Origin: Nitrospinota bacterium
GTDB lineage: Bacteria; Nitrospinota; Nitrospinia; Nitrospinales; VA-1
DNA: 35,515 bases
Assembly: GCA_014382285.1 (NCBI GenBank)
Contig: JACNKA010000085.1
Coordinates: 1 to 35,515, forward strand
Direction: 5' to 3'
Shown here: one piece after another, positions 1 to 9,668 of the stretch
How positions within the stretch are numbered: position 1 is the first letter of the stretch
Layout: each line of letters starts with the position of its first letter
Made by a program: the position numbers and the translations under genes
The notes under the pieces: model-generated
Databases searched by the model: none
Told to the model about the DNA's origin: nothing
The model's input: the letters and a program-made list of their open reading frames with translations, nothing else

Positions 1-1059
1 CTTCATATAATCAATCAGAGCATCAACGCCAGCTTCAGGCATGGCGTTATAGATACTCGCTCGCATTCCTCCGACTGAACGATGACCTTTTAGGGTGGTT
101 AACCCAACATCCTCAGCACCTGCTAAAAATTCTTTGTCTAAGTCGGCATTGGCCAACACAAATGGCACATTCATCCAAGACCGCGAAGCTTTTTCCACGG
201 GATTACTATAGAAGTTCGAATTATCAATCGCGGCATACAATTTATTGGCCTTGTTTTCGTTCAATTTTGCCATAGCGGAAAGCCCCCCTTGTTTTTTCAT
301 CCATTTGAAGACCAAACCCGCCAAATAGAGCGTATACGTCGGAGGAGTATTCAACATCGAATCCGCTTCAGCTTGTTGCGCGTAATCGAAAACACTCGGG
401 GTCGTGGATAACGAATTCCCAATGAGATCATCGCGAACAATTACTAACGTGACGCCCGCTGATCCCATATTTTTTTGCGCACCCGCATAAATCAGCCCAA
501 AACGACTCACATCGAATGGACGGGATAAAATCGTCGAGGAAAAATCGCCAACCAGTGGCACATCCCCGGTATCAGGAATCCAATGAAATTCCACACCACC
601 TATTGTTTCGTTTGGAGTGTAGTGCACATAAGCAGCATCTGAATTCAAAGACCAGTTCTCAAAGGGAGGAATGGTGGTGAATTTATCAGCTTCAGAGGAA
701 GCCGCAACGTTCACCGTGCAATATTTTTTTGCCTCACTAATAGCTTTCTTTCCCCAAGCACCAGTACAAATATAATCAGCTTTGGTTTTCCCACGAAGCA
801 GATTCATGGGGATTGTTGCAAACTGAGCAGACGCACCCCCTTGTAAAAACAATACCTTATAATTCTTGGGTACATCCAACAGTTCACGGACATCCTTTTC
901 CGCCTCCTCGTGAACAGATACAAATTCCTTGCCTCTGTGACTCATCTCCATGATCGAAGCCCCAGAATCATGCCAATCCGGCAATTCTTCTTGCGCCTGC
1001 TTTAACACGGCTTCTGGTAACATCGCTGGGCCAGCACTGAAATTATATTTTCTGGACAT
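1..1059 (-). CDS. serC: Phosphoserine aminotransferase (partial; C-terminus runs off the window edge)
   Basis: Reverse translation starts MSRKYNFSAGPAM and continues with SerC motifs (LPDWHDSGASIMEMSHRGKEF, HYTPNETIGGVEF, GLIYAGAQKNMG, KGHRSVGGMRASIYNAMP). SD GGAG upstream. Confidence 0.95.
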   Translation of the reverse strand, partial: MSRKYNFSAGPAMLPEAVLKQAQEELPDWHDSGASIMEMSHRGKEFVSVHEEAEKDVRELLDVPKNYKVLFLQGGASAQFATIPMNLLRGKTKADYICTGAWGKKAISEAKKYCTVNVAASSEADKFTTIPPFENWSLNSDAAYVHYTPNETIGGVEFHWIPDTGDVPLVGDFSSTILSRPFDVSRFGLIYAGAQKNMGSAGVTLVIVRDDLIGNSLSTTPSVFDYAQQAEADSMLNTPPTYTLYLAGLVFKWMKKQGGLSAMAKLNENKANKLYAAIDNSNFYSNPVEKASRSWMNVPFVLANADLDKEFLAGAEDVGLTTLKGHRSVGGMRASIYNAMPEAGVDALIDYMK

Positions 1060-1265
1060 TACAACATATCTCCTGCTGTTCCAGTGGCAGCAAGAATAAG
1101 TACATCTTGCTTGCTTTGAAAAAGATATTTAGCGCTTTCCGCCGCTTCACTGAATATTTTGCTGAACTGGGGAGTTCGGTGATGTTGCATGGGAAGAGCC
1201 ATTTCCAGAGAGACATGTTCTGTGACAGGTGTAGGACCAAGTGCGAGTAGATATTTCTTTTTCAT
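1059..1265 (-). pseudogene. N-terminal fragment of a class V aminotransferase (alanine/serine-glyoxylate aminotransferase-like)
   Basis: MKKKYLLALGPTPVTEHVSLEMALPMQHHRTPQFSKIFSEAAESAKYLFQSKQDVLILAATGTAGDML* matches the family N-terminus (LLxPGPTPVP...HHRTPQF...VLILAATGTGAMEA) and stops at the ATGTG motif. Stop overlaps the serC start (TAATG). Confidence 0.75.
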
Positions 1266-1609
1266 GCTGTTATTTTTCCTGATTGGAGTTATCAAAGATT
1301 AAAGGGGCAATTTTTCATTGCCCCAAAATATGCTTGTTTATGACTAAAATAAAATGTTGCCCATATTTCCTATTCTTCACATTAAACATAACTCCACCGG
1401 TCAAGCTTATGACCGACTGCGGTTCTCTTGAGAATCAGGAGGGTCCGGGAGAAAAAGTAGGCTATAAGGATTTCTAGAATTTAGAAGAAAAAAACCAAAC
1501 TGGAGACCTTACCTATATATAGGAGTTTATGCTTCGCTATGAATATTCTTTTATAAAGGAATTTTGTTCTAAAATCCAGTTTTTATGCTCAGGAAAGGAT
1601 TCTGGGGGG

Positions 1610-2515
1610 TCAGGGTTTTTCCGGGTCGGGTGGAGAGTCTGAATCTTCCAGCTCAAGCCCCAAGTCTTCGATTTCGACTTCAGAGATATCTTCATCACTT
1701 ATGACGAGTGGTCCATCTGACTCATCAATTTCCAGTTTTATCTCTAACTCGTCAAGTTGAACCGGGGGTGGAGATAGCTCGGGAGTTTCCGGTACAAGAC
1801 CTTCATCTGCATCCAGTAATATTTCGGTGCCTCCAAGATCCAATACTGGGGGCACTGGTTCCGCTGTATCATCTTCCAGATTATGGGAGGGCGAAAGAGT
1901 TATCTCGATTTCCTCATCAACTTTTTCAAAAGCGGGGTCTTCAGTCGGGAGACTGCTTTCTAAACCATTGATTTTTAGCTCTATATTTTCCGGGCTCAGA
2001 TCGATAGTTTCCAGTTCCTCGCTGACGTCAACCTGAACTTCTTCCGGCTCAGTTTTGGTGGTTGCTGGAGTGGGTGGCTCCTCTTCAAAAGGTTCCAGTC
2101 CCAAACCCAATCCCTCCACTTCCATTTCCTCAAGATTGATATCTGTACCGGAGCCAAATTCCATGGCAGTAAAGTCCGTGGTGTCTAGTTCGGAACTATC
2201 TGGTTTTGAAGTGGTTTTTGCTTGATCTTGCTCGGCATCGGATAAATTTAGAAGGAATTCCTCCGACTTGAGTTCCGGGTTTTCCTGGGAACTTTCGCGA
2301 GTTTCTATAACGGCAATACCTTCCTCAGCTTGGGAAGTGGATGCGCCTGACGATTCTTGTTTGTTCTCGGGTGCTTTCGAGCTGGCAAAAATAGTGAAAG
2401 AATCATTGCGGAAAAGGGACGCAGATGAGGTAGCAGATTTTTTGAAGCTAAAGCCACAGCTGCCACAATCCTTTTCCTGCTTAAACGAAATATAACCACA
2501 ATCTGGACATTGCAT
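1610..2515 (-). CDS. Zinc-ribbon protein with a long acidic low-complexity tail
   Basis: MQCPDCGYISFKQEKDCGSCGFSF (CxxC...CxxC) followed by ~270 aa rich in E/D/P/S. Internal Met preferred over the ORF-track start at 2542. Confidence 0.7.
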   Translation of the reverse strand: MQCPDCGYISFKQEKDCGSCGFSFKKSATSSASLFRNDSFTIFASSKAPENKQESSGASTSQAEEGIAVIETRESSQENPELKSEEFLLNLSDAEQDQAKTTSKPDSSELDTTDFTAMEFGSGTDINLEEMEVEGLGLGLEPFEEEPPTPATTKTEPEEVQVDVSEELETIDLSPENIELKINGLESSLPTEDPAFEKVDEEIEITLSPSHNLEDDTAEPVPPVLDLGGTEILLDADEGLVPETPELSPPPVQLDELEIKLEIDESDGPLVISDEDISEVEIEDLGLELEDSDSPPDPEKP

Positions 2516-2862
2516 ACTAAAAAAGTATATTAAAAAGCCCATAACGTCAAGAATAATAAATGATTATGGGTTTTTAGATGCGTATCTCCCGGTTTTTCTG
2601 AGACATTCTGCAAGGAGGGAAATAGGGCATTTTTATTTCTTTGGCAGAGTTGTGGAACACTTCTCGAGAGTCAAAAGTTTCCACAAGAACACCTAAATCA
2701 TTGATTTATTTAAGTGGTTATTTTTATGGTTTCGCATGATTTTTCTTGGAGGTTGACGCTTGCCAGGATTTTGGTTAAAATCAGGCTATCCATATAGATA
2801 TAGTTTTTTGAAGACCGTGGGGCTTTTATGTTCCCAAGTGATTTTTAGCGCATGGGGTTTTT

Positions 2863-3519
2863 GTGAAGTTAAAAAAAATCAGTCATTTAATTTGTCTAAC
2901 TCAATTTAAGCTTGGCGAACTTATCTTCCCGATGTTTGAGCCTGTGCTCCGTTTTCTTGAAAATAAGGACCCAGAGGTGCGTCGCCATTTCAATCAGGCT
3001 CTTGCCAGCATGGGCGAACAAAAACAAGCCATAGCTTTGCTGAACTTGAATATGGTATTGAGTTTAAATCCTGGGCATTTTCTTGCACGGGTTTTCCGGG
3101 GCAGGATTTATATCAAGGAAGGCCAGTACCGCTTGGCATCCGAAGACTATTTAGAAGCGAACAAGATCAGTCAGTACCGATTTATCCATTATGACCTTTA
3201 TCGGGAATATTTCCGGTCGGTCAACAGCGAGTTTGGAGGGGTAGGAGGTACTATCATCAAAAACTTCGATCAGGTTTTCGAGGCATTACAACTCCAACAG
3301 GATGGCGGTTCCAGAGATGTAAGTGCTGATTTGGGTCAGGAAGTGCAGGAAAGGCTCGCAATGATGGAAGCCGATTTGAAGGAAGGCGATGAAATTACTT
3401 TTCGAGAACTTGTGCTGGGTCCTGACGAAACTGAAAAATTCATGGTTATGGGTCCCATCACCCAGGAAGAAATCGAAGGAACGGATTGGGATCAGCTTGC
3501 CGATGACTTGACACCCTGA
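2863..3519 (+). CDS. TPR-like repeat protein
   Basis: GTG-start ORF, 218 aa; helical repeats ALASMGEQKQAIALLNLNMVLSLNPGHFLARVFRGRIYIKEGQYRLASEDYLEANK. Confidence 0.7.
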   Translation: MKLKKISHLICLTQFKLGELIFPMFEPVLRFLENKDPEVRRHFNQALASMGEQKQAIALLNLNMVLSLNPGHFLARVFRGRIYIKEGQYRLASEDYLEANKISQYRFIHYDLYREYFRSVNSEFGGVGGTIIKNFDQVFEALQLQQDGGSRDVSADLGQEVQERLAMMEADLKEGDEITFRELVLGPDETEKFMVMGPITQEEIEGTDWDQLADDLTP

Positions 3520-3677
3520 TTTCCGCCCTCTGTCGAGGGAGACAAAATGGAAATTGCCAATCAAGCCACCAATACGGTTGGCGAGCAAAATAACGACATT
3601 GCTATTTATACCCCTTCGGGGCACTGAGGATCAGGTATTAAGCCTGTGAGTTGCTCCGCTAAAACTCAGGTCGCACT

Positions 3678-4826
3678 TTGATCAAGCGGCAAGATCTGGA
3701 AAAAATTGAAACGAGTTCACTAGCTCCCTACGCGATGAAAAGTGGGGAAAGCAAAGGACGCCAGTATCAGGAAGAGGAGCACCTCTACCGAACCCGGTTT
3801 CAAAGAGACCGCGATCGCATCATCCACACCTCTGCATTCAGAAGACTGGAATATAAAACCCAGGTTTTTGTCTACCACGAAGGCGACTATTACCGGACCC
3901 GCCTCACCCATTCTCTTGAAGTCGCGCAAATTGCGCGTTCTATTTGTAAATCCTTACAGTTGAATGAAGACCTCACGGAAGCAGTTGCCCTGTCTCACGA
4001 CTTGGGTCATCCTCCTTTCGGGCACACAGGACAAAATGTGTTGAACCGGTTGATGAAAGGGCATGGCGGTTTTGAGCATAACAGACAGAGCTTGAGAATT
4101 GTAAAACTGCTCGAAAAACGTTACCCGGAGTTTGATGGACTCAACCTGACCTGGGAAGTTATGGAAGGTATTAGTAAACACTCTCAAGATGCAGACAATC
4201 CTGTCACTTCTGATGAGGCGGTTCGCTTTCCTTCTCTGGAAGCCCAGGTTGCCGACTATGCCGATGGCATTGCCTATAACGCTCACGATCTGGATGATGG
4301 GATCACCTCGGAATTACTTGACCTGGATCAGTTGAGAAAGGTGGCTCTCTGGAAAGAGAATGAAAAAAAATTCGACGAGCAATATACGGGGTTGGACTTC
4401 AGGTTGAAAAAATACCAGGTGGTTCGAAGTATCATTAATGAACTCATCAGCGATTTCCGTCAGGCTACGCTGAATAACCTTGAGCATCATCAGATCGGTT
4501 CGGTGGACGATGTGCGTCATGCACCCATTCGTATTGCGGCGTTTGGAACAGAGGTTGCTGAAAAAAATAAAGAGTTAAAACTATTTCTCCACAAAAATAT
4601 GTATTCCCATCGCAAAGTTTTACGTATGGAGTTTAAAGCCGAATTGACGCTGGAGGGGATCTTTAAGGCCTACACAAAAATGCCGGGGCTCCTTCCTGAA
4701 CCGGTTCAGAATAATTCGCAATGGGGTTCCCTGGAGCGCCGGATCTGTGACTATGTTTCCGGAATGACGGACCGTTATGCGATCAACGAATACAAAAACC
4801 TGTATTCCGCCGATGTAGATGGCTAG
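3678..4826 (+). CDS. dgt: Deoxyguanosinetriphosphate triphosphohydrolase-like protein
   Basis: HD-domain motifs HTSAFRRLEYKTQVF, RTRLTHSLEVAQIARSI, ALSHDLGHPPFGHTGQ, FEHNRQSLRIV; TTG start. Confidence 0.93.
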   Translation: MIKRQDLEKIETSSLAPYAMKSGESKGRQYQEEEHLYRTRFQRDRDRIIHTSAFRRLEYKTQVFVYHEGDYYRTRLTHSLEVAQIARSICKSLQLNEDLTEAVALSHDLGHPPFGHTGQNVLNRLMKGHGGFEHNRQSLRIVKLLEKRYPEFDGLNLTWEVMEGISKHSQDADNPVTSDEAVRFPSLEAQVADYADGIAYNAHDLDDGITSELLDLDQLRKVALWKENEKKFDEQYTGLDFRLKKYQVVRSIINELISDFRQATLNNLEHHQIGSVDDVRHAPIRIAAFGTEVAEKNKELKLFLHKNMYSHRKVLRMEFKAELTLEGIFKAYTKMPGLLPEPVQNNSQWGSLERRICDYVSGMTDRYAINEYKNLYSADVDG

Positions 4827-4987
4827 CCATAAAAGTTAAAAAAGTCACCCGCCATTGTCTTCAGGTCAAGGTCATTAGCCAAACCACCCATGGTTTTCTA
4901 ACCGGAACAAGTTCACGCCAATTTGCATGATATGAAATAAGTTTTAACTCTCTGTTTATCACTGACCCTATGGAATTAAGCCGTTAG

Positions 4988-6802
4988 ATGAATAAACCTA
5001 TTACGATTTTATTCAAGCTGGTTTTTGTAGGGCTTTTCTTGTTCATGGTGGTTTTCATCATGAAACTGGAAATCAGCAATTATGACAGTTACTCATACCT
5101 GGGGAAGGCCAACTATAACGCCGGTTTCCCATATTTCGAAGAGCCCGAGATAAACACACGCCCACCTTTATACCCGTTTTTACTCACCCCTTTAGCCGCT
5201 TTGCAGCATTTGGGACTTTCCGCTAAGGCGGTAATGACCCTGGCGCATTTTATTGCCCTGATACTTTCTTTTGCGTTCATTGGGGCAAGCTATCTGCTTC
5301 TGAAGTCATTATTGCCTCAGGAATTAGCGGCTTTGGGAGCTTTGCTGATGATGATTCAGCCTGCTTTTCTGCTTTTTTCTTTTGAGCCGATGGTTGATTT
5401 GCCCTGTTCTCTGCTACTGGTGCTGGCAATGCGATCCTATTTGAGGTATCGCGAAAATCCCAGCCAAAAAAATCTCTTATGGGTTTGCCTATTCACGGGG
5501 TTGGGCATAACCATGAAATACAGCCTTATTGTGGCTCCTTTGATATTTGTACTGGCAGAGACATTGGTTTTAAGGACTAAAGAAAAAATGAGTTGGTTAA
5601 TCATTTCTAAAACCAAGTTCATATATCTGGTTCCATTGATATCTGCTGGGTTTTATATGCTGATCAGCCTGATATCTTTTGTGCCTCAATATGGATGGAC
5701 TTGGGAAAATGTGTCCATGATCTATTTACCTTTTTTCCTGCGTATTGATTACAGTGCCTTTGCGAAATTCAAATTTGACCTCTTGGCAAACTTTTCCTTC
5801 CTGGAAATACATATGACGCTGCCATGGTTTATTTTGATGGTTTTGGGACTGTATTTTTGTCTAAAGCATATCAAGTGGCAGAGCATGGTTGTTTGGAGCT
5901 GGTTTGTGGGGTTTATGATATTTATTACTTTTGTTAACTGGAATTACCACGTGCAATACCTTTTCCCGGTTATGCCAGCCTGCTATTTTTTTAGTCTTTA
6001 TGGGGTTAAGAATGTCTATGGTTGGGCACAAAAACGCATGGCTGGTAAAGGTTATTTTTCGGCCTTAAAAATTGTTGTTTTAGTGGTACTTTTTGTATGG
6101 CCTGTTATGAATCTGATTAGCGAGATCCAGTCTTTAAGGAGTGACCTGTATAGCAATAAAATTCCTACCCAGATCGCTACCAAGGTGAAGGAGTTGGCCC
6201 ACGAGAAGAATGATGTGTGGTACTTGGGGGGATTTTATCCTCTTTACCAGTTAGGGCAACAAATTCATCCGCAAGACTGGTTTTATAAAATTTATCATCT
6301 GGGGCATAATGCCCTGAGTTTTTTAAGCGCCCGGAAGATTAGTGCTTTCCCAGGCCACACGCCCTATGATTACTCCGATAAGATAAAAGATGGGGATATA
6401 CTGATCTACTACCCGGGTCCGTCTGTGTGGGTAAATTACCTGCCCGAGCTTGACAGCCGGCCTCCTGTTTTTGTGGGGAAAGTGAAACCCTCGACCTATG
6501 TTTTAAAAAACAAATTCGAAAAAGTGAAAATTTTTCTGACGCAAGATGGGTTGTCTCGCATCCAACTGACTTCTGTGGGCGACAGCCAGATCGTGATTGA
6601 AATGGACATGAATGAAAATAAGGCTCCCCTACATATTTTGTGGTTTAAACTGGACCGTCGAATCATCAATGTAAGAGTGGTAGAGAAAAACTTTTTCTAC
6701 TTTAAAACGGGTGATTACCTGACTCTTCCTGCAGACAGAAATTATTTTGAACGGATTCAGGGAATCACTCTTCTTCATTATCAGGCAGAAGAGTTCCGTT
6801 AA
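4988..6802 (+). CDS. Multi-pass membrane glycosyltransferase (GT39/ArnT-like)
   Basis: 604 aa with many hydrophobic segments; N-terminal luminal motif NYDSYSYLGKANYNAG...EINTRPPLYPFLL typical of GT-C enzymes. Confidence 0.75.
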   Translation: MNKPITILFKLVFVGLFLFMVVFIMKLEISNYDSYSYLGKANYNAGFPYFEEPEINTRPPLYPFLLTPLAALQHLGLSAKAVMTLAHFIALILSFAFIGASYLLLKSLLPQELAALGALLMMIQPAFLLFSFEPMVDLPCSLLLVLAMRSYLRYRENPSQKNLLWVCLFTGLGITMKYSLIVAPLIFVLAETLVLRTKEKMSWLIISKTKFIYLVPLISAGFYMLISLISFVPQYGWTWENVSMIYLPFFLRIDYSAFAKFKFDLLANFSFLEIHMTLPWFILMVLGLYFCLKHIKWQSMVVWSWFVGFMIFITFVNWNYHVQYLFPVMPACYFFSLYGVKNVYGWAQKRMAGKGYFSALKIVVLVVLFVWPVMNLISEIQSLRSDLYSNKIPTQIATKVKELAHEKNDVWYLGGFYPLYQLGQQIHPQDWFYKIYHLGHNALSFLSARKISAFPGHTPYDYSDKIKDGDILIYYPGPSVWVNYLPELDSRPPVFVGKVKPSTYVLKNKFEKVKIFLTQDGLSRIQLTSVGDSQIVIEMDMNENKAPLHILWFKLDRRIINVRVVEKNFFYFKTGDYLTLPADRNYFERIQGITLLHYQAEEFR

Positions 6803-6847
6803 CTTTGATAACTAAAAAAACTTGAGAATGGATGGGCAAGGCTTGCT

Positions 6848-7417
6848 ATGAATAATATTCAATCTATCTGTGTTTTTTGTGCGTCCAGTGAATCGGTGGA
6901 TGATTTATTTAAAAATGTAGCTCTAGAGCTGGGGCGCGAACTGGGCCGCAGGGGGATTGATCTGGTTTATGGTGGGGCCTCGATTGGGCTGATGGGTTGT
7001 GTGGCCCGAGGAGTGCACGAGGAGAAGGGCAAGGTGGTCGGTGTCTTGCCTGAGTTTTTTAAGACCAAAGATATTGAATACTCTGAAGCGGATGAGCTGA
7101 TTGTTACCCGTGATATGCGTGAACGGAAAGCGGTGATGGATCAAAGGTCCGACGCGTTCATTGTCTTACCCGGGGGTATTGGCACCCTTGAAGAAGCAAT
7201 GGAAATTCTTTCCATGCGACAATTGCGTCTTACCGACAAGCCTCTGGTTTTTATCAATACCCAAGGATTTTATGACGGCCTGCGTGCGACCTTTGAGGAA
7301 ATGGTGGATTTGAAATTTGCCAAACCCAATATTATGGATATGTACGAGATGGTTCCTGATCCACAAAGTGCTTTGGACTATCTGCTCACCACTGGGCGTG
7401 GGGCCAGCGTGCAATAA
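6848..7417 (+). CDS. LOG family / TIGR00730 Rossmann-fold protein
   Basis: CVFCASSESVDD, LVYGGASIGLMG, VLPGGIGTLEEAMEI motifs. Confidence 0.92.
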   Translation: MNNIQSICVFCASSESVDDLFKNVALELGRELGRRGIDLVYGGASIGLMGCVARGVHEEKGKVVGVLPEFFKTKDIEYSEADELIVTRDMRERKAVMDQRSDAFIVLPGGIGTLEEAMEILSMRQLRLTDKPLVFINTQGFYDGLRATFEEMVDLKFAKPNIMDMYEMVPDPQSALDYLLTTGRGASVQ

Positions 7418-7463
7418 CTTGTTAAGCCGAGATGAGTTGCTGCTAGCCAGAGAAAGTTATTGC
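7411..7463. terminator. Inverted repeat between convergent LOG and NFU genes, possible bidirectional terminator
   Basis: gcaataactt (7411-7420) / aagttattgc (7454-7463), perfect 10 bp; flanking ccagcgtgc (7404-7412) / gcacgctgg (7479-7487). Confidence 0.5.
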
Positions 7464-7490
7464 CTATTGAGTCCAGCGGCACGCTGGCGG
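7424..7490 (+). repeat. Dispersed intergenic repeat, copy A (more diverged)
   Basis: aagccgagatgagttgctgctagccagagaaagttattgcctattgagtcc... aligns to copy C start and middle. Confidence 0.45.
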
Positions 7491-8171
7491 TCAGCTTGCC
7501 TGAACTTCGACATCGGGGTGAATGGCTTCTTTCAGGAATTGTTCGATGTATTGCAGAGTTCCGGTGGTTGAACTGGGGCAACTACCGCAGGCTCCCTGAT
7601 AGTGAACTTTAATGGTCTTGTCTTCAACAGAGAGTAGATTGATTCCCCCTCCATCATTTGCCAGAGCCGGACGAATGGCAACATCCAGCAGAGCATTAAT
7701 CACCTCGGTTTTCCGGTCGTTGTTGTAAGTGAAAAAATCTTCCTTGATGAAGTCTTCCAATACAGGATGGACATCTTTGTCTCCTGTCGCGTCAGTCCCT
7801 TTTTCATAAAAATGTAAATGGGCTTCTATGGCGCCGCCGATTTTTTCCATGATCGTGTGCCACCCCACGGTATTAGCTTTGGTAATGGTGACAAAGTTTT
7901 CTTTGATGAAAATACTTTGCATTCCAAAAATACCAAACAAGGCTTGAGCCATTGGGTCTTCCCCAGCATCATCGGGGGAGTCAAACGTTTTTGTACCCGC
8001 CTCAATGACCTTGCCATTTAAGATAAACTGGAAGGCGTCAGGGTTAGGGGTTGGCTGTATGCGAAGAACCTTGAATACGCCTTCCTTTGCAGGTGCGGAC
8101 TCATGATTGCTTTCATTTTCTACATTCATTGGAATGCCAAATTGTTTTTGTATCCAGGCTAGTAATCCCAT
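7491..8171 (-). CDS. NFU-type iron-sulfur scaffold (Nfu_N + NifU C-terminal domain)
   Basis: Nfu_N: VLRIQPTPNPDAFQFILNGKVIEAGTKTF; NifU C-terminal: RPALANDGGGINLLSVED...VHYQGACGSCPSSTTGTLQYIEQFL with CxxC. Confidence 0.9.
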   Translation of the reverse strand: MGLLAWIQKQFGIPMNVENESNHESAPAKEGVFKVLRIQPTPNPDAFQFILNGKVIEAGTKTFDSPDDAGEDPMAQALFGIFGMQSIFIKENFVTITKANTVGWHTIMEKIGGAIEAHLHFYEKGTDATGDKDVHPVLEDFIKEDFFTYNNDRKTEVINALLDVAIRPALANDGGGINLLSVEDKTIKVHYQGACGSCPSSTTGTLQYIEQFLKEAIHPDVEVQAS

Positions 8172-8401
8172 GCGGTGCTCACAAAAATATTGATAGATGC
8201 CCTCATTATATCTGATTTCTCAGCCAGGGGGGCAAACGGATTCCCCCTTTTTCAAGAAAAGTGGGTTGGCCTTTGAAAATATTGACGATTTATGAGTTGG
8301 GCAGAATAAATGTCACAGTTTTAATTGTGGTTTTCTAGGGAAGATATTGCAAAGCTATTTTCAACAGGGCTTCAGCCGCAAGGTCGCGCTGAAAAAAGGT
8401 G

Positions 8402-8854
8402 TCATTGCCCCGAATTGGCACCAGGCAGGTCTCCCGTTGATCCAAAACCCGCTGTGTTGCGGACGGTTTCACTCAACTTGTCGCTGGCTATGAACTTGAC
8501 CGTTTCTACTTTTTGAATGACCAACTGGGCGATACGGTCTCCCGACTGGATACAGATTTCATCATCAGAGTGGTTGAACAGAAGAACTTTAATTTCGCCT
8601 CGATAATGCGAGTCAATCACTCCGGCGCCGCAGTCGAGCCCCAGTTTAACCGCAGGTCCACTGCGCGGCCATATCAAACCGACATAACCTTCGGGAAGCT
8701 CCAGACTAACTCCGGTAGCTACCAGTTCCCGGTTTCGGGGGGCGATGACTTTGGTTTCTACAGCTTTTAAGTCAGCACCGGCATCGCCTTTGTGGGCATA
8801 CTGGGGAAGGTAATCGCCTTTGCAGGGAACGGGAACTGAGTCGGTTTTGTTCAC
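8402..8854 (-). CDS. dut: dUTP diphosphatase
   Basis: HKGDAGADLKA, WPRSGPAVKLGL, GVIDSHYRGEIKVLLFN, GDRIAQLVI, NTAGFGSTG motifs. Confidence 0.95.
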   Translation of the reverse strand: MNKTDSVPVPCKGDYLPQYAHKGDAGADLKAVETKVIAPRNRELVATGVSLELPEGYVGLIWPRSGPAVKLGLDCGAGVIDSHYRGEIKVLLFNHSDDEICIQSGDRIAQLVIQKVETVKFIASDKLSETVRNTAGFGSTGDLPGANSGQ

Positions 8855-8932
8855 AATAGTTACCCTAATTTATTTTTCGGAGAGGATTATAAACAAGCGG
8901 GAAAAGAAAAGCGATTAAAATTAATTTAAGAC

Positions 8933-8972
8933 AAAAAAACGGGAAAGGGGGTTAACGCGCCCCACCTTCCCG
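8933..8972 (-). terminator. Rho-independent terminator-like hairpin, minus strand
   Basis: Minus strand CGGGAAGG-T-GGG...CCC-CC-T-TTCCCG stem followed by TTTTTTT (7 A on the plus strand at 8933-8939). Confidence 0.6.
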
Positions 8973-9445
8973 AATGAAACCTTAAAATGGATCCTTTTAA
9001 CTAACCGTCCTTGACATGGAGGCAAATACTACCAATACCTGCAAACTCACGAAAAGGCGGGGCGCGTCCTTTTAAAGAAAGGAGGCGGGTTACTATTTTG
9101 CCGGGTAAAACCCAGCGCCAAAAAAGGGTTCCATTTCACGCCAATTGGATGGAAATCATCTGCCGACATTGAACGGAGGATTCGGCTGGCGCTCAGTACA
9201 TTTGGGGGTTTGGGAAGGGGTTTGAGACTGGTACGTATCCCACTGGTTGCTTTCAAAAAATCGAATTTGGGATACATCTCATTCATTGCTATGGAACCCA
9301 CTTTTTTTAGTAACCCGCCGTTGGAAGATCTGTAGCTCTTTCAATTCATTTTCTATTCTGAAAAGCTGGACTCGGAATCTGACCCAGTACCCTTGAAGGC
9401 ACCTAAGCCGATTGAGCATTTCCTTATATATTGTATACTTTCGAA

Positions 9446-9474
9446 AAAGTACCACTACATATAGTACCTGTCAA
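9446..9474 (-). promoter_or_regulatory. Sigma-70-like promoter with an internal dyad
   Basis: Minus strand TTGACA-N17-TACTTT; spacer contains GTACTATATGTAGTGGTAC (dyad ACTA-TATG-TAGT). Confidence 0.5.
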
Positions 9475-9668
9475 GCATTTATTTGAAAGAAATTACCAAA
9501 AAACATATAACTCATTTGTTTATAACTATTTATGAGGGCGGGAAAAACTTATGTTCAAGTGTTTTTTTTATTGCCTACCATATAATGTGTGCTTCGAATA
9601 ATGGTATGACAATATAGGGTGGGCTAATATAATCCAGTCTTTCCTGATTGATATTAGTTTAAAATTGC

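Noticed and set aside
8227-8253. gggggcaaacggattcccccttttt, terminator-like on the plus strand
   Set aside because: No plus-strand gene ends upstream; probably chance in the NFU/dut intergenic region.
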